Numbered from the stretch's first letter, positions 19,723 through 29,528 are shown. The stretch is 64,000 bases of DNA from Nitrosomonas communis (GCF_900114745.1 NZ_FOUB01000012.1:1-64000), one strand, 5' to 3'. Notes: a model not told the origin generated them from the sequence alone. Numbers and translations: made by a program.

Positions 19723-21358
19723 GCAACGCAGCCTGCTTGTTGGAAGCTTCATCGATTTGGCTTTCCAGCGTATCGCATAAGGCCATAAGCTGGAACAGAT
19801 TAAAGTAACAAACGCTCTTTCCTAATACTACCTTTTCGGAATTATAAAAAGCAGCATTTCCTATCGTCCCATTAATAGAAAGCAAGAACTGTTCTGTCAT
19901 TAAGCTCTTTCTTATATTTCTGATATTCATTAGTAGAAACGCGCTTTGTATTCTCTTTTATTTCAATTCTTCCATCATAAAGATTATTGCCATTAATAAA
20001 AAAGAATTCACCTATTTCATCGTAAGATGGTGTTCCATGAATACCATCACCTAGTATCGATATAATTTCTCCCAGTTGCACCTATTCCCACCTTTTCGGC
20101 ACTTCATACGGTACTTCCTCCATTCTAATTGATGGCAGCGGCTTGGCTGTCTTGATTTTCCCTTCCTGCACCAATCGCTGCTTTTCAGCTTCGACCGCTT
20201 TGAGCAATTCGCTTGCAGGAGGATCATTCGGATCTTGCGGCACGAGTTTGCCCATCACTGCAAGCTGCAGAATCACTTTACGCAGCTCCACGACATTTTC
20301 CTTTACCGAATAAAGCTCACTGAAATGCTGGCTGATGAACTGCTAGGCATGGGCAAAAGCTTCCTCGTCCGCACTCTCTTCAGGCCGTCGCCCCAGCGCA
20401 GGCGGGGACCCAGATCATCGGTAAACTCTGGAACATGGAAAGAACTGGATCCCCGCCCGTGCGGGAATGACGAGGCCGCATCGAGCAAGCGCTTGATGGC
20501 AGCGGTATGAACAGCTCACTGCCTCTGCTCACGCTCGCTACGCAATTTCTCCAGCTCATCGCAATGCATCATGAGTTGATCAATTTTAGTGATGATACGA
20601 TGTTGTTCTGAAAATGGTGGTAATGGATGAATGCTCATTATTGCGCCATCACTTCCAAGCCTCGGCATTTTCACACCATACATAAGTGAATTAACGTAGG
20701 CTAAGAAAGAGGGACACTTCAGCAACCATTTAAGAAATTCAGAATCTACTCCAATGTACGGAACTATCGGCACAATCTCTGTAGTACACACACCGCCATT
20801 GTCCGCAACAATTACTTTGTTCAAATAAGGCCGCAGTTTTCCATATAGAATATCCCCTTTATTGAAAGTAGATTTGGTTGATTTAGATTGTCTTTCTGAA
20901 TATTTAGCTCTTTTAATCACACGTGATGTATCTTTCTCAATATCCTCAAGATCCAGCAACCATGCGTTAGGAGGAATTTCATCTGATCTTAGGTTTTTTC
21001 TACCATTGTAGTTGGTAATCTCTCCTAGTCTCACCCACTCCCACCCCTTAGGCAATTTATAAGGCACTTCCTCCAGCTAAATTGCTGGCAGTGGCTTGGA
21101 TGCCTTGATTTTGCCTTCCTTAATCAACCGCTGTTTTTCTATTTCGATTTCCTTCAACAATTTACTTGCAGGTAGATCATTCGGATCCTGCCGCACCAGC
21201 TTGCCCTGCATCGCGAGCGCCAGTATCAGTTTACGCAGTTTCTTGATGCCATCGGGCGCGGTAAAGGCCGCATCGAAATAGCGCTCCAGCAAACGGGCAG
21301 ACATTGCCTCCATCTCCGTACTAAGTAGGTTTAAGGCATAATCATGGGGATGATTCAT
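19697..21358 (-). pseudogene. hsdS: hsdS, type I restriction-modification specificity subunit, decayed
   Basis: HsdS chooses the target with two recognition domains separated by conserved helices. Minus-strand pieces that match it run from ATG 21358 (LRKLILALAMQGKLV, then VPYKLPKGWEWVRLGEI) through LRSEREQRQ and AVHTAAIKRLLDAA to a second repeat LRKVILQLAVMGKLV. Damage: in-frame TAG at 21077-21079, TGA at 20516-20518, a REP pair inserted near 20387-20472 with loss of frame, TAG just before QFISQHFSEL (20332-20334), TAG at 20080-20082 where WEWV is expected, a frameshift near 19890, and an internal deletion that joins CYFNL directly to FQLMALCDTLE so most of the second recognition domain is gone. 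Certainly non-functional as a whole. Confidence 0.9.
20387..20472. repeat. REP pair in inverted orientation (BIME-like) inside hsdS
   Basis: A GC-rich unit GTCGCCCCAGCGCAGGCGGG (followed by GACCCAG) at about 20388-20413 faces a second unit CTGGATCCCCGCCCGTGCGG (followed by GAATGACG) at about 20446-20472. The two are inverted relative to each other, as in bacterial interspersed mosaic elements made from REP sequences. They interrupt the hsdS remnant between the conserved helix and the second half. Confidence 0.75.
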
Positions 21359-22104
21359 GCCTCACCCCTACCTTGCCTGCACAGCAAATTCAATTGATCC
21401 AGTTGCCATTGCAGCGGATTATTGTGGATATATTCGCGGATTTGATCCCAATCCGGTTCGCTGCGGATGATGTGTTCCCAATAATTACGTTGCCATAATT
21501 TACCGCCAAACGGCGGCCAACCATGTTGTTTCACGCCGGTGATATACACATGGGTGGTAATCGATTTGAATGCCTGGATAATGCGCCCGACCGTATCGGG
21601 CAATGTACCGCGGGGACGGGTATGTATCGCCGGATGGGGTCGAATACGAGATTCGCCCCTACGGTTGATATTCCGCGTTGCGTAGGGGCGATCCTTGTGA
21701 TCGCCCCCATCGTTCATATTCCCAACCACATGCGGGCGGATACATGATTCAGGGCGAATATAAGATTCACCCCTACGGTTGATATTTCGCATCGTGTAGG
21801 GGTGATCCTTGTGATTACCCGTTTTAGAATCACCCTCCTGCAATACCAGTATCCCATGAATATGATTGGGCATGACGACGAATTCATCTAATTCCAGCGT
21901 ATCAAATCGAACTGGTAATTGATGCCATACGGCATGAATCATCTTGCCTGCCTCATTCAATTGCATTTCGCCGTTAACAATCTCTCCAAACAGGCATACC
22001 TTCTGTTGAGTACAGATGGTCGCAAAATACGCCCCCGCCTGTGCATAATCGTATCCCTGTAACCGGATGGAACGGCGATGATGGCTGGTCGTCTCGTCAT
22101 TCAT
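21355..22104 (-). CDS. REP-associated tyrosine transposase (RAYT, Y1/HUH family), intact
   Basis: Single-strand DNA transposase-like protein of the TnpA_REP type, which is thought to spread REP palindromes. The 249-residue protein has the HUH motif in VMPNHIHGIL (His81, His83), the C-terminal RNYWEHIIRSE (candidate catalytic Tyr208) and EYIHNNP. The frame is uninterrupted. It overlaps the hsdM remnant (stop at 22101) and the hsdS remnant (start at 21358) by ATGA on both sides, so it is built into the operon. A ~65-residue linker (about 95-162) holds two copies of a KDRPYATRNINRRGES-like sequence encoded by palindromic DNA repeats. Confidence 0.9.
   Translation of the reverse strand: MNDETTSHHRRSIRLQGYDYAQAGAYFATICTQQKVCLFGEIVNGEMQLNEAGKMIHAVWHQLPVRFDTLELDEFVVMPNHIHGILVLQEGDSKTGNHKDHPYTMRNINRRGESYIRPESCIRPHVVGNMNDGGDHKDRPYATRNINRRGESRIRPHPAIHTRPRGTLPDTVGRIIQAFKSITTHVYITGVKQHGWPPFGGKLWQRNYWEHIIRSEPDWDQIREYIHNNPLQWQLDQLNLLCRQGRGEA
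21641..21706 (-). repeat. 66-bp palindromic repeat, copy 1, inside the RAYT frame
   Basis: The plus strand carries GATTCGCCCCTACG and, 17 bases on, CGTAGGGGCGATC, forming a hairpin. The 66 bases at 21641-21706 align without gaps to 21755-21820 with about ten differences. It encodes part of the transposase linker in frame. Confidence 0.8.
21755..21820 (-). repeat. 66-bp palindromic repeat, copy 2, inside the RAYT frame
   Basis: Second copy of the repeat at 21641, offset by 114 bp (38 codons), in the same orientation and reading frame. Arms read GATTCACCCCTAC and GTAGGGGTGATC on the plus strand; the changes in the two arms are compensatory (C to T opposite G to A), so pairing has been kept. 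Confidence 0.8.
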
Positions 22105-23556
22105 GTTCCCTTGCTTTCTCCCAGCGCCTTGATCAATTCCTGTTTCAGCGCGGTTTGGGCGGCTTCAAGCCGTTGGACGATCTGCTGATATTCTTGCATC
22201 CATTCTTCAGGATCACCGTGGTCAATTGCCACTTCATGTGGATGCTTGCAGTCAAGGTTGTAATTGCGTGCAGCGATCTCGTCCGCAGATACCTTCCAGG
22301 CGTGTTCAGTGGTTTTACGGTAGTTCCACCAAGCCTTCTCCCGCTTGAATTCCTGGATGGTCAACGGCTTCGAACGTGAATAGGATTTGTAACCCGGCGG
22401 ATAAGGATGCTCAAAAAACCAGATGTCCCGAGTTGATCCGCTTCTATTAAAAAACAGAATATTGGTGGCAATGCTGGTGTAGGGGCTGAACACCCCCTTG
22501 GGCAGGCGCACCATGGTATGCAGGTTGAACGCTTCTAGCAGCTCCTGTTTGAGTGTAGTCTTCACTCCTTCGCCAAACAAAAAGCCATCGGGCAGCACCA
22601 CGGCTGCACGGCCAGTGTCGTGCTTGAGCAAATGCATGATCAGCGCCATGAAGAGATTAGCCGTTTCACGCGTCTAGTATTTGCGCGGAAAGTTGTGTCA
22701 ATGCCGTCTTCTTCCATTCCGCCGAATGGGGGATTGGTGACAACGATATCGACCCGATCCCTGGGGCCGTAATCCTTGAGCGGCCGACTGAGAGTATTAT
22801 TATGTCGAATGCGCGTGGGTACATCGATGCCGTGCAGCATCATGTTGGTCATCGCCAACATGTGCGGCAGCGGTTTCTTTTCCACACCGTGGATACTCGC
22901 CTGCAAGGTTCTAAGATCGTCAGCGTTGTTGACCTGCTGCTTGAGATGCTCAATGGCGCAGGTAAGAAAACCGCCGGTACCACAGGCCGAATCGAGAATG
23001 AGTTCGCCCAGTTGCGGGTTGAGCACATCCACCATGAGCTGGGTCACCGCGCGCGGGGTGTAGTATTCCCCTGCATTACCGGCAGATTGCAGATCAGACA
23101 GGATTTTTTCATAGATATCATTGAACAGATGACGATCCGTGGAAGAATTGAAATCCACATCCGCTTCGATCGTGTTGATCACCTGCCGCAGCAAGGTTCT
23201 GGATTTCATGTAGTTATAGGCATCCTCGAACACTGAGCCGACCACCTTGCCATGCGGCGGTACGCCTGCGGCAGTGGCCAGTTTCTTGAGCGAGGGAAAC
23301 AGCTCATTATTGACGAAATCGATCAGATCCTCCCCTGTAATACCCTCCGCGTCTTTCGCCCAGTTTGTCCAGCGCAGTCGGCTTGGCAGCGGCGATTGAT
23401 ATCCTGGCACGGCAATTGCCATTCCTGCTCCTTGTCGTCGAAGATTTTCAGAAAAATCAGCCAGACCATCTGGCTGATGCGCTGCGCGTCACCATCGACG
23501 CCTACGTCCTTGCGCATGATGTCCTGGATGGTTTTGACGAGTGTACCGATTGGCAT
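22101..23556 (-). pseudogene. hsdM: hsdM, type I restriction-modification DNA methyltransferase subunit, decayed
   Basis: HsdM methylates adenine in the target together with HsdS. Three overlapping pieces rebuild it: 23556 down to about 23400 (MPIGTLVKTIQDIM, RISQMVWLIFLKIFDDKE), about 23400-22690 (LRWTNWAKDAEGI, SAM-binding DSACGTGGFL, catalytic NPPFGG) and about 22690-22101 (TRETANLFMALIMHLL, VVLPDGFLFGEGVK). The frame changes near 23400 (after KEQEWQLPC) and near 22685 (before TRETANL). The key motifs are unchanged, so inactivation looks recent. It ends in an ATGA overlap with the transposase gene. Confidence 0.9.
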
Positions 23557-23571
23557 AAGTTTTCGCGTTCC

Positions 23572-23601
23572 CCGTCATTCCTGCCTGCGCGGGAATGACG
23601 G
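23572..23601. repeat. REP palindrome between hsdR and hsdM
   Basis: CCGTCATTCC and GGGAATGACGG flank TGCCTGCGC, an imperfect palindrome of the same type as the REP unit at 20446-20472 (both share GCGGGAATGACG). It fills most of the 62-bp space between the hsdR stop and the hsdM start. Confidence 0.75.
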
Positions 23602-23618
23602 TTGTTTATACTTATTTT

Positions 23619-25988
23619 TCATATACTATAAAGCGCCTGTTCCAGCTCTTGCACTGCCTGCTGATAATGTTCCAGCTCACCGAAGGCGCGAATGATCTCG
23701 ATCGGTGTGCCGAATTGGATAAAGGGCAAGACCGTGAGAATCTGCATTTCTTCAATTTGTGTGACGCCTTCATCCGCGTATTTATCCAGCAGCGCCTCCA
23801 GCACGCGTCGCGCCTGCTCGCCATAGCGAGTAAAGTAGTCGCGCTTCTTGACTTGCTCTGCACGTTCCCGGCGTGTCAGCGGAGGTTTACCCCAGGCAAT
23901 ATGGCAAATCAAGTCGAACGGATCACACTCCCTACTGATTTCCTCGGCCAGTGCATCAAAGAAGATGCCTTCGTTAGCCAGTTCTTCGATAACCGCCTGT
24001 TTCTTTGCCGCGCTGTTCCAGCGGCGCAGAAAATCATCCATTGAGGCGAACGAATGGGCCAGCGTCTTACGCGTGTAATCCTTGAGTGATTCGGTGATCA
24101 GCTTACCGTTCGTGTCGAAATACTGCACCCACTCGGCAGCGACCTTGACTTCAACACTGGCCACCACATAACGGAGGATACTCTCCCCTTCTTCTCCCTC
24201 ATTAATTCCAGCCCAAGTTTGATCAGATCTTGCTTGCGCGTATTTGAAATCATTTTCCAGCATAGCACCATCGGGTAACTCTGGCGGTACCGGTGATTCT
24301 CCGGCTTGAGGGATGTAAATTTGTACGGGATCACCATCGAAATCCGGGTCGGCAAACAGTTCGATGACCTTCTTGAAATCGATAATGGTGAAGTAGTATT
24401 GCCATAATCTTCATTGATGCGTGTGCCACGCCTGATGATCTGCTTGAACTCGGTCATCGACTGTATGCGCTGATCGAGCACGATCAGCTTGCAGGTCTGG
24501 GCATCCACGCCGGTACTCATCAGTTTGGACGTGGTCGCGATCACCGGGTACTTCGATTCAGGAAAAATAAAGTCATCGAGCTAGTTCTTGACCTTCTTCG
24601 CTGTCCCCAGTAATACGCATGACGTATTTGCTATTTTGTGTCATCAGATCGGCATTCTCATTGACCAGTGCCTGACGCATGCGCTCGGCATGATCGATAT
24701 TTTCGCAGAAAACGATGGTTTTATCGAAACGGTTAGTCTGTTTCAAGAATTCGGTGATCTTCCTGGCCACCAACTGGGTGCGCTGTTCCAGTACCAGCGT
24801 TCGGTCAAAATCCCGTTGGTTATAAATGCGGTATTCGATTTCATACCCGTGCTTGTCCACCATGCCTTTGTCGGGCCGCCAGCCGGCCAGGTCACGGTCA
24901 AGATCGATGCGCACCACCTTGTATGGCGCAAGAAAGCTATCTTCGATACCCTGTCGCAGCGAATAAGTGTAAATCGGTTCGCCAAAATAATCGATGTTAG
25001 AGGCTTCTTTTGTCTCCTTGGGGGTTGCGGTCAAGCCAATCTGGGTCGCTGCGGAAAAAAATTCCAGTATCTGGCGCCAGGCGGAATCTTCCGCTGCGCT
25101 GCCGCGATGACGTTCATCCACGACAATTAAGTCAAAAAAATCTGGACTGAACTGCTTGTAGATATTTCGCTCTTCCTCCGTGCTTGTCACGGCCTGATAG
25201 AGGGAAAGGTAGATTTCATGAGACTTGTTGGCCTGCCGTTTCTGGATTTTGGTCCTGGCTGCGCCAAACGGCTTGAAATCATTAGTCATGGTCTGATCGA
25301 CCAGAATATTACGGTCGGCCAGAAACAAAATGCGCTTCCTGGCCTTGGCTTTCCACAAACGCCAGTGATCTGAAAGGCTGTGAAGGTCTTACCGGTACCG
25401 GTTGCCATGACCAGCAGAATGCGCTGCTTGCCTTGCGCAATCGCCTCGATAGTGCGGTTGATGGCGAGCAACTGATAGTAACGCGGGGTTTTATTGCTGC
25501 CGTCACTGTAATAATCCTGCGTGATCAGAGCATGCTGCTGCCCGTGGATATGAATGCCCTTATGCGTCAGCCACTCCTGCCACAGCATTTCGGCAGATGG
25601 AAATTCATGTAAGTCCAGCTCGCGTTCGATCAGGCCATCGGCCGTAATTTTGTTATGAAACAAAAAGCCATCGCCGTTCGAACTGAAGACAAAAGGCGCC
25701 TGCAGCAGCTCAGCATAATTGAGTCCCTGTTGCATGCCAGCGCCGATGGCGTAATTGTTGTCCTTGGCTTCGATCACGGCAATCGGTATATTGGGCTTGT
25801 AGAACAACACATAATCAGCCCGCTTGTGCTGCGCGCGCGTGCAAGCGACCACGCACAATGATACGCCCTTTAGTCAGCAGAAATTCTTCCCGCACCTGGC
25901 TCGCGATACCCCACCCTGCCTGTTGCAAGGCGAGCATGATGAATTGGGTGCAGATATCGCGTTCAGAGAGTTGCTTTGTATGCATCAT
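23619..25988 (-). pseudogene. hsdR: hsdR, type I restriction endonuclease/translocase subunit, decayed
   Basis: HsdR is the ATP-driven translocase and nuclease of type I systems. From ATG 25988 (MMHTKQLSERDICTQFIML) the frame runs into a GC-repeat tract at 25832-25840 and shifts; it continues as [23 protein letters not shown] (split here: [23 protein letters not shown]), with the nuclease motif and Walker [12 protein letters not shown]. Further shifts lie near 25368 (before [18 protein letters not shown]), near 24587 (before [11 protein letters not shown]) and near 24405 (after RINEDYG). Helicase motif [10 protein letters not shown] shows DERH in place of the common DEAH/DECH. The C-terminal 200 residues are intact. 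Four frameshifts make this a pseudogene. Confidence 0.9.
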
Positions 25989-26025
25989 TCAACTCCCTTG
26001 CTTCTTTTCCCCGCGATAATGTTGC

Positions 26026-26841
26026 TTATTTGTTAGCCGCTATCAGTTGAGGGGTTAAGTGTGGCGCGATAATTTGCAGCAACTGAACGAAAATCTTGGG
26101 GTTGCCTGCAACAATCTGTCCACTTTTCAAGTAATTCTCATTGCCTTCCAGATCGCTGACCAGCCCGCCTGCTTCGAGAATAAGCAGACAGCCTGCGGCG
26201 ATATCCCAGGGGGACAAACCGATTTCCCAAAAACCGTCATAACGCCCGGCGGCAACATAGGCCAGATCAAGCGCAGCGGAGCCCGGGCGGCGGATGCCAG
26301 CCGTTTTGGGAATAATGTCCTTGAACATGGCGAGGTAAGCTTCCAGAAAGGACAGATCTCGGAACGGAATACCCGTCCCGATCAAAGAATCAGCCAGCAG
26401 GCCGCGCTTACTGACGCGGATGCGTTGATCGTTAAGATAAGCGCCGCGCCCACGGCTGGCGGTGAATAATTCATTGCTGACTGGATCGTACACGACCGCT
26501 TGGGATAACACCCCTCGATGCAATAAGGCAATCGATACCGCATATTTGGGGAAACCATGCAGAAAATTGGTCGTACCATCCAGCGGATCGATGATCCATT
26601 GGTATTCTGATTTTTTGGCGTCTCCGCGATTACCGCTTTCTTCTGCTAGAATCGAATGGGTAGGGTAAGCATCCATCAATACTTTAATGATGGCTTCTTC
26701 AGCCGCACTATCTACTTCACTGACAAAATCACTGTGCGATTTGCGTGAAACAGTCAGAATATCGAGGTTTCGTGAAGCCTGATTGATAATACTGCCTGCA
26801 CGGCGCGCGGCTTTTACCGCGATGGTTAGCATTGGATGCAT
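26026..26841 (-). CDS. suhB: Inositol-1-monophosphatase family protein (SuhB)
   Basis: Mg-dependent phosphatase; in Escherichia coli SuhB also takes part in rRNA transcription antitermination. The 271-residue protein has the metal motifs [18 protein letters not shown] and SPWDIAAG. The frame is clean, unlike the hsd remnants next to it. It is divergent from the trmJ-like gene with 47 bp between the starts, so both promoters lie in that short space. Confidence 0.93.
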   Translation of the reverse strand: MHPMLTIAVKAARRAGSIINQASRNLDILTVSRKSHSDFVSEVDSAAEEAIIKVLMDAYPTHSILAEESGNRGDAKKSEYQWIIDPLDGTTNFLHGFPKYAVSIALLHRGVLSQAVVYDPVSNELFTASRGRGAYLNDQRIRVSKRGLLADSLIGTGIPFRDLSFLEAYLAMFKDIIPKTAGIRRPGSAALDLAYVAAGRYDGFWEIGLSPWDIAAGCLLILEAGGLVSDLEGNENYLKSGQIVAGNPKIFVQLLQIIAPHLTPQLIAANK

Positions 26842-26888
26842 TTTATAAGACCAAGAAATAAAAAAATTGAGAAAAGGCTAATTTTAAT

Positions 26889-27626
26889 ATGAATCGTTGC
26901 TGTCCGCTCGCCAATGTCCGTATCGTATTAAGCCATACCAGTCACCCCGGCAATATCGGCGCAACTGCAAGAGCGATGAAAACAATGGGGCTAAGCACGC
27001 TCTACCTGGTCAACCCTAAATCCTTTCCGGACCATGAGGCGGACGTGCGTGCCAGCAACGCACGAGACATCCTCGAGCAAGCCAGCGTGGTGAGCAACTT
27101 AGAAGAAGCGCTGCATGATACCGTGCTCACTGTAGCGATGACTGCCCGCCTACGCAATCTCTCTCACCGCATTCTTGATGCTAGGCAGGCTGCGAAGGCG
27201 CTACTTGAGCATGCATCCAACTCTCCAGTAGCGCTGGTTTTTGGCAGAGAGAGCTCGGGTCTGACTACAGTTGAAATCAGCAAGTGCCAGCTCACGGTAC
27301 ATATTCCGACCAATCCCGATTATTCTTCACTCAATCTGGCCGCTGCTGTGCAAATCATGGCTTATGAACTGCGCATGGCGTTGACTGAAACAACGCTGAT
27401 ACCTCCTCAGCAGCCAGCTTATCAGCTCGCTAACTTCCAAGAAATTGAGTTGTTTTATCGCCACTTGGAGCAGGCCATGATCGACAGCGGGTTTCTTGAC
27501 CCCAAACAGCCTAAACGACTCATGCAACGGCTGCATCGTATGTTCGCGCGTACCCAACTGGAAAAAGAAGAAGTAAACATATTGCGCGGTATACTCAGTG
27601 CATTGGAAAAGCATCGTTCAGCATAA
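26889..27626 (+). CDS. trmJ: SPOUT RNA methyltransferase, TrmJ type
   Basis: Predicted tRNA (Cm32/Um32) 2'-O-methyltransferase. The 245-residue protein has the SpoU motifs SHPGNIGATARAMKTMG (motif 1), VALVFGRESSGLT (motif 2) and PTNPDYSSLNLAAAVQIMAYEL (split: PTNPDYSSLN, LAAAVQIMAYEL; motif 3), plus a C-terminal helical extension typical of TrmJ. Divergent from suhB; the pairing suhB-trmJ is common in proteobacteria. Confidence 0.92.
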   Translation: MNRCCPLANVRIVLSHTSHPGNIGATARAMKTMGLSTLYLVNPKSFPDHEADVRASNARDILEQASVVSNLEEALHDTVLTVAMTARLRNLSHRILDARQAAKALLEHASNSPVALVFGRESSGLTTVEISKCQLTVHIPTNPDYSSLNLAAAVQIMAYELRMALTETTLIPPQQPAYQLANFQEIELFYRHLEQAMIDSGFLDPKQPKRLMQRLHRMFARTQLEKEEVNILRGILSALEKHRSA

Positions 27627-27805
27627 GTTATGTTGTTTGGATTGATTGTTTGGATTGACTTAACTAGCTTATTTAGCGATGATTGCAACTGATACTTCTT
27701 CAACCACCTTTTGAGATAGTAAGTAAACTGATTATCCAGACCGATTATCTAGTCCGTATCGTTAGTTATTTCACAAACTCACTGATTACAATAAAAGGAA
27801 TGACC

Positions 27806-28549
27806 ATGACAACCAATACAATCTTTAAACACAAAGTTAATGCCATTATCAGCAGCAGACACTTATTAAAACATCCTTTTTATATGGCTTGGACCGAAGG
27901 CAAGCTGACTAAAGATCAGTTGCGCCACTATGCGGAACAATATTTTTATAATGTCCTGGCTGAACCGACCTATCTGAGTGCAGTGCATTTCAATACACCT
28001 CATATTCATGCTGAAACGAATAGCGGTGATATTAGTGTGCGTCAGGAAATACTCAAAAATTTAATTGATGAAGAACATGGTGACGGTAATCACCCTGCTT
28101 TATGGAAAGCATTTGCTTTTGCTCTGGGTGCAGATGATAAAAGCCTGGCCAATGCCCCTGCTCTGCCTGAAACAGAAAATCTGGTTTCTACCTTCCGTGA
28201 TATTTGCCTAAATCAGCCTTTTTATGCTGGCTTGGCTGCACTTCATGCATTTGAGTCACAAGTCCCAGATATCGCCGCAGTGAAAATTGATGGGCTGGCC
28301 AACTTCTACGGCATGAATAATCCGAAAGATTACGCATTCTTCTCGGTTCATCAGCAAGCGGACATTTACCATTCACAAGCAGAGTGGGCCATCATTGAGC
28401 GTTTTGCTGACACGCCAGAAAAACAAGCTGAAGTGCTCGCGGCTACTCAACGCGCTTGCGATGCACTCTGGAAGTTCCTGGATGGTATTCATGAAACTTA
28501 TTGCACGAATCTGATCTGCGATCAAAAAGCGGCTGTGACACTGCATTAA
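27806..28549 (+). CDS. CADD-like diiron protein for p-aminobenzoate synthesis
   Basis: Homologue of Chlamydia CADD and of a Nitrosomonas europaea protein reported to supply p-aminobenzoate in place of PabABC; CADD is thought to sacrifice its own residues to build pABA. The 247-residue all-helical protein keeps the six CADD metal ligands at matching spacing: Glu89, His96, Glu150, His182, Asp186, His189, and the proposed amino-donor lysine position (Lys160). Start 27806 is chosen because AAAAGGA lies at good distance; ATG 27800 is possible. The gene is alone, followed by a terminator hairpin. Older annotations may call it TenA/PqqC-like. Confidence 0.88.
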   Translation: MTTNTIFKHKVNAIISSRHLLKHPFYMAWTEGKLTKDQLRHYAEQYFYNVLAEPTYLSAVHFNTPHIHAETNSGDISVRQEILKNLIDEEHGDGNHPALWKAFAFALGADDKSLANAPALPETENLVSTFRDICLNQPFYAGLAALHAFESQVPDIAAVKIDGLANFYGMNNPKDYAFFSVHQQADIYHSQAEWAIIERFADTPEKQAEVLAATQRACDALWKFLDGIHETYCTNLICDQKAAVTLH

Positions 28550-28561
28550 TTGAGCCTACAC

Positions 28562-28585
28562 GGGTGGATAGGTATCTATCCACCC
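28562..28585 (+). terminator. Hairpin terminator after the CADD-like gene
   Basis: GGGTGGATAG (28562-28571), loop GTAT, CTATCCACCC (28576-28585): a perfect 10-bp stem 12 bp after the stop. A T-rich run (CCTTTTTTCC) follows about 17 bp later. It lies between the convergent CADD-like gene and the metR remnant and could serve both. Confidence 0.65.
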
Positions 28586-28615
28586 AACATCATTAGCATT
28601 CCTTTTTTCCTGCCT

Positions 28616-29528
28616 TCATTCCAAAGGAATGACACCTTCTAAAGTAGCAAAGCATTGATCCCGGCTGGTAGTCAGAAAATCCCGCAAGTACGTAAGGAAA
28701 GCATCCTCTTTACGTGCTGATATGAATAAATCGCTCCATAGCCCATTGGCGCCGATGCGCCGCGCAATGACGTAATCGTGATCGACATAGTTTTTGATCC
28801 CCCAATTGGGCAAGGCAGCGATTCCTCGACCGCTTGCCACCAATTGCAAAATAGCCACGGTCAGCTCCGCTGTGCGCCGCTTGCAGGATATGCCCGCAGG
28901 CAGCAATACCTTGCTGATCAGATCAATACGCTCTTCTGGCACGGGGTAAGTGATCAGCGTCGTATCGGCAAAATCGGTCGCCATTAGCATTCTTTTTTAG
29001 CCAGCTCATGACCGGGCGCAAGCATCGCCAGAATTTCGAAACGAAACAAGGAATAGTGAACAATGTCTCGCTGTGGTTTGTTTTCTGAACTAATCACAAT
29101 TCCGCCTCCCCGCGCTTGAGGAGCTTGATAGGATCGGCGTGAAATCCAGAAGCCACATCCAGTTCTACTTCTGGCCAATGCTTACGAAAACTATCCATGA
29201 TAGGCATCAACCAGTCAAAACAGGTATGGCATTCCAGCGCAATACGTAAATTTCCGCTTGTTCTCTGGGCGATTCTAGCGAGATCGCGCTCGGCCGCCTG
29301 CACTTCCTTGATAACTTTTTCTGCTAACTGGACAAGACGTTCTCCTGCATCAGTCAACTAGATAGCGTGTCCCTGTCATTCAATCAGCGATATCTGATAA
29401 TAGTCCTGTAATGCCTTAATCTGATGGGAAAGTGCTGATTGCGTAAGATACACGCGCTTGGCGGCGAGCGATAAACTGCCAGTGTCCTGGAGCGCAGTCA
29501 AAGTTCGAAGATGACGTAATTCGAGCAT
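28616..29528 (-). pseudogene. metR: metR, LysR-family methionine regulator, decayed
   Basis: MetR activates metE and other methionine genes with homocysteine as co-effector. From ATG 29528 the frame reads MLELRHLRTLTALQDTGSLS with the LysR helix-turn-helix (AAKRVYLTQSALSHQIKAL), then meets TGA (IE*QGHAI) and TAG before LTDAGERLVQ. The effector domain continues to VELDVASGFHADPIKLL, shifts frame near 29100 (VISSENKPQRD, EILAMLAPGHEL) and again near 28987 (DFADTTLITYPV, ELTVAILQLVASGRGIAALPNW). Two stops and two frameshifts make a functional product very unlikely. Confidence 0.88.

Noticed and set aside
27631..27660. Tandem 13-base duplication (TTGTTTGGATTGA twice) after the trmJ-like gene
   Set aside because: Only two copies, no structure and no link to a gene start; probably a simple slippage duplication.
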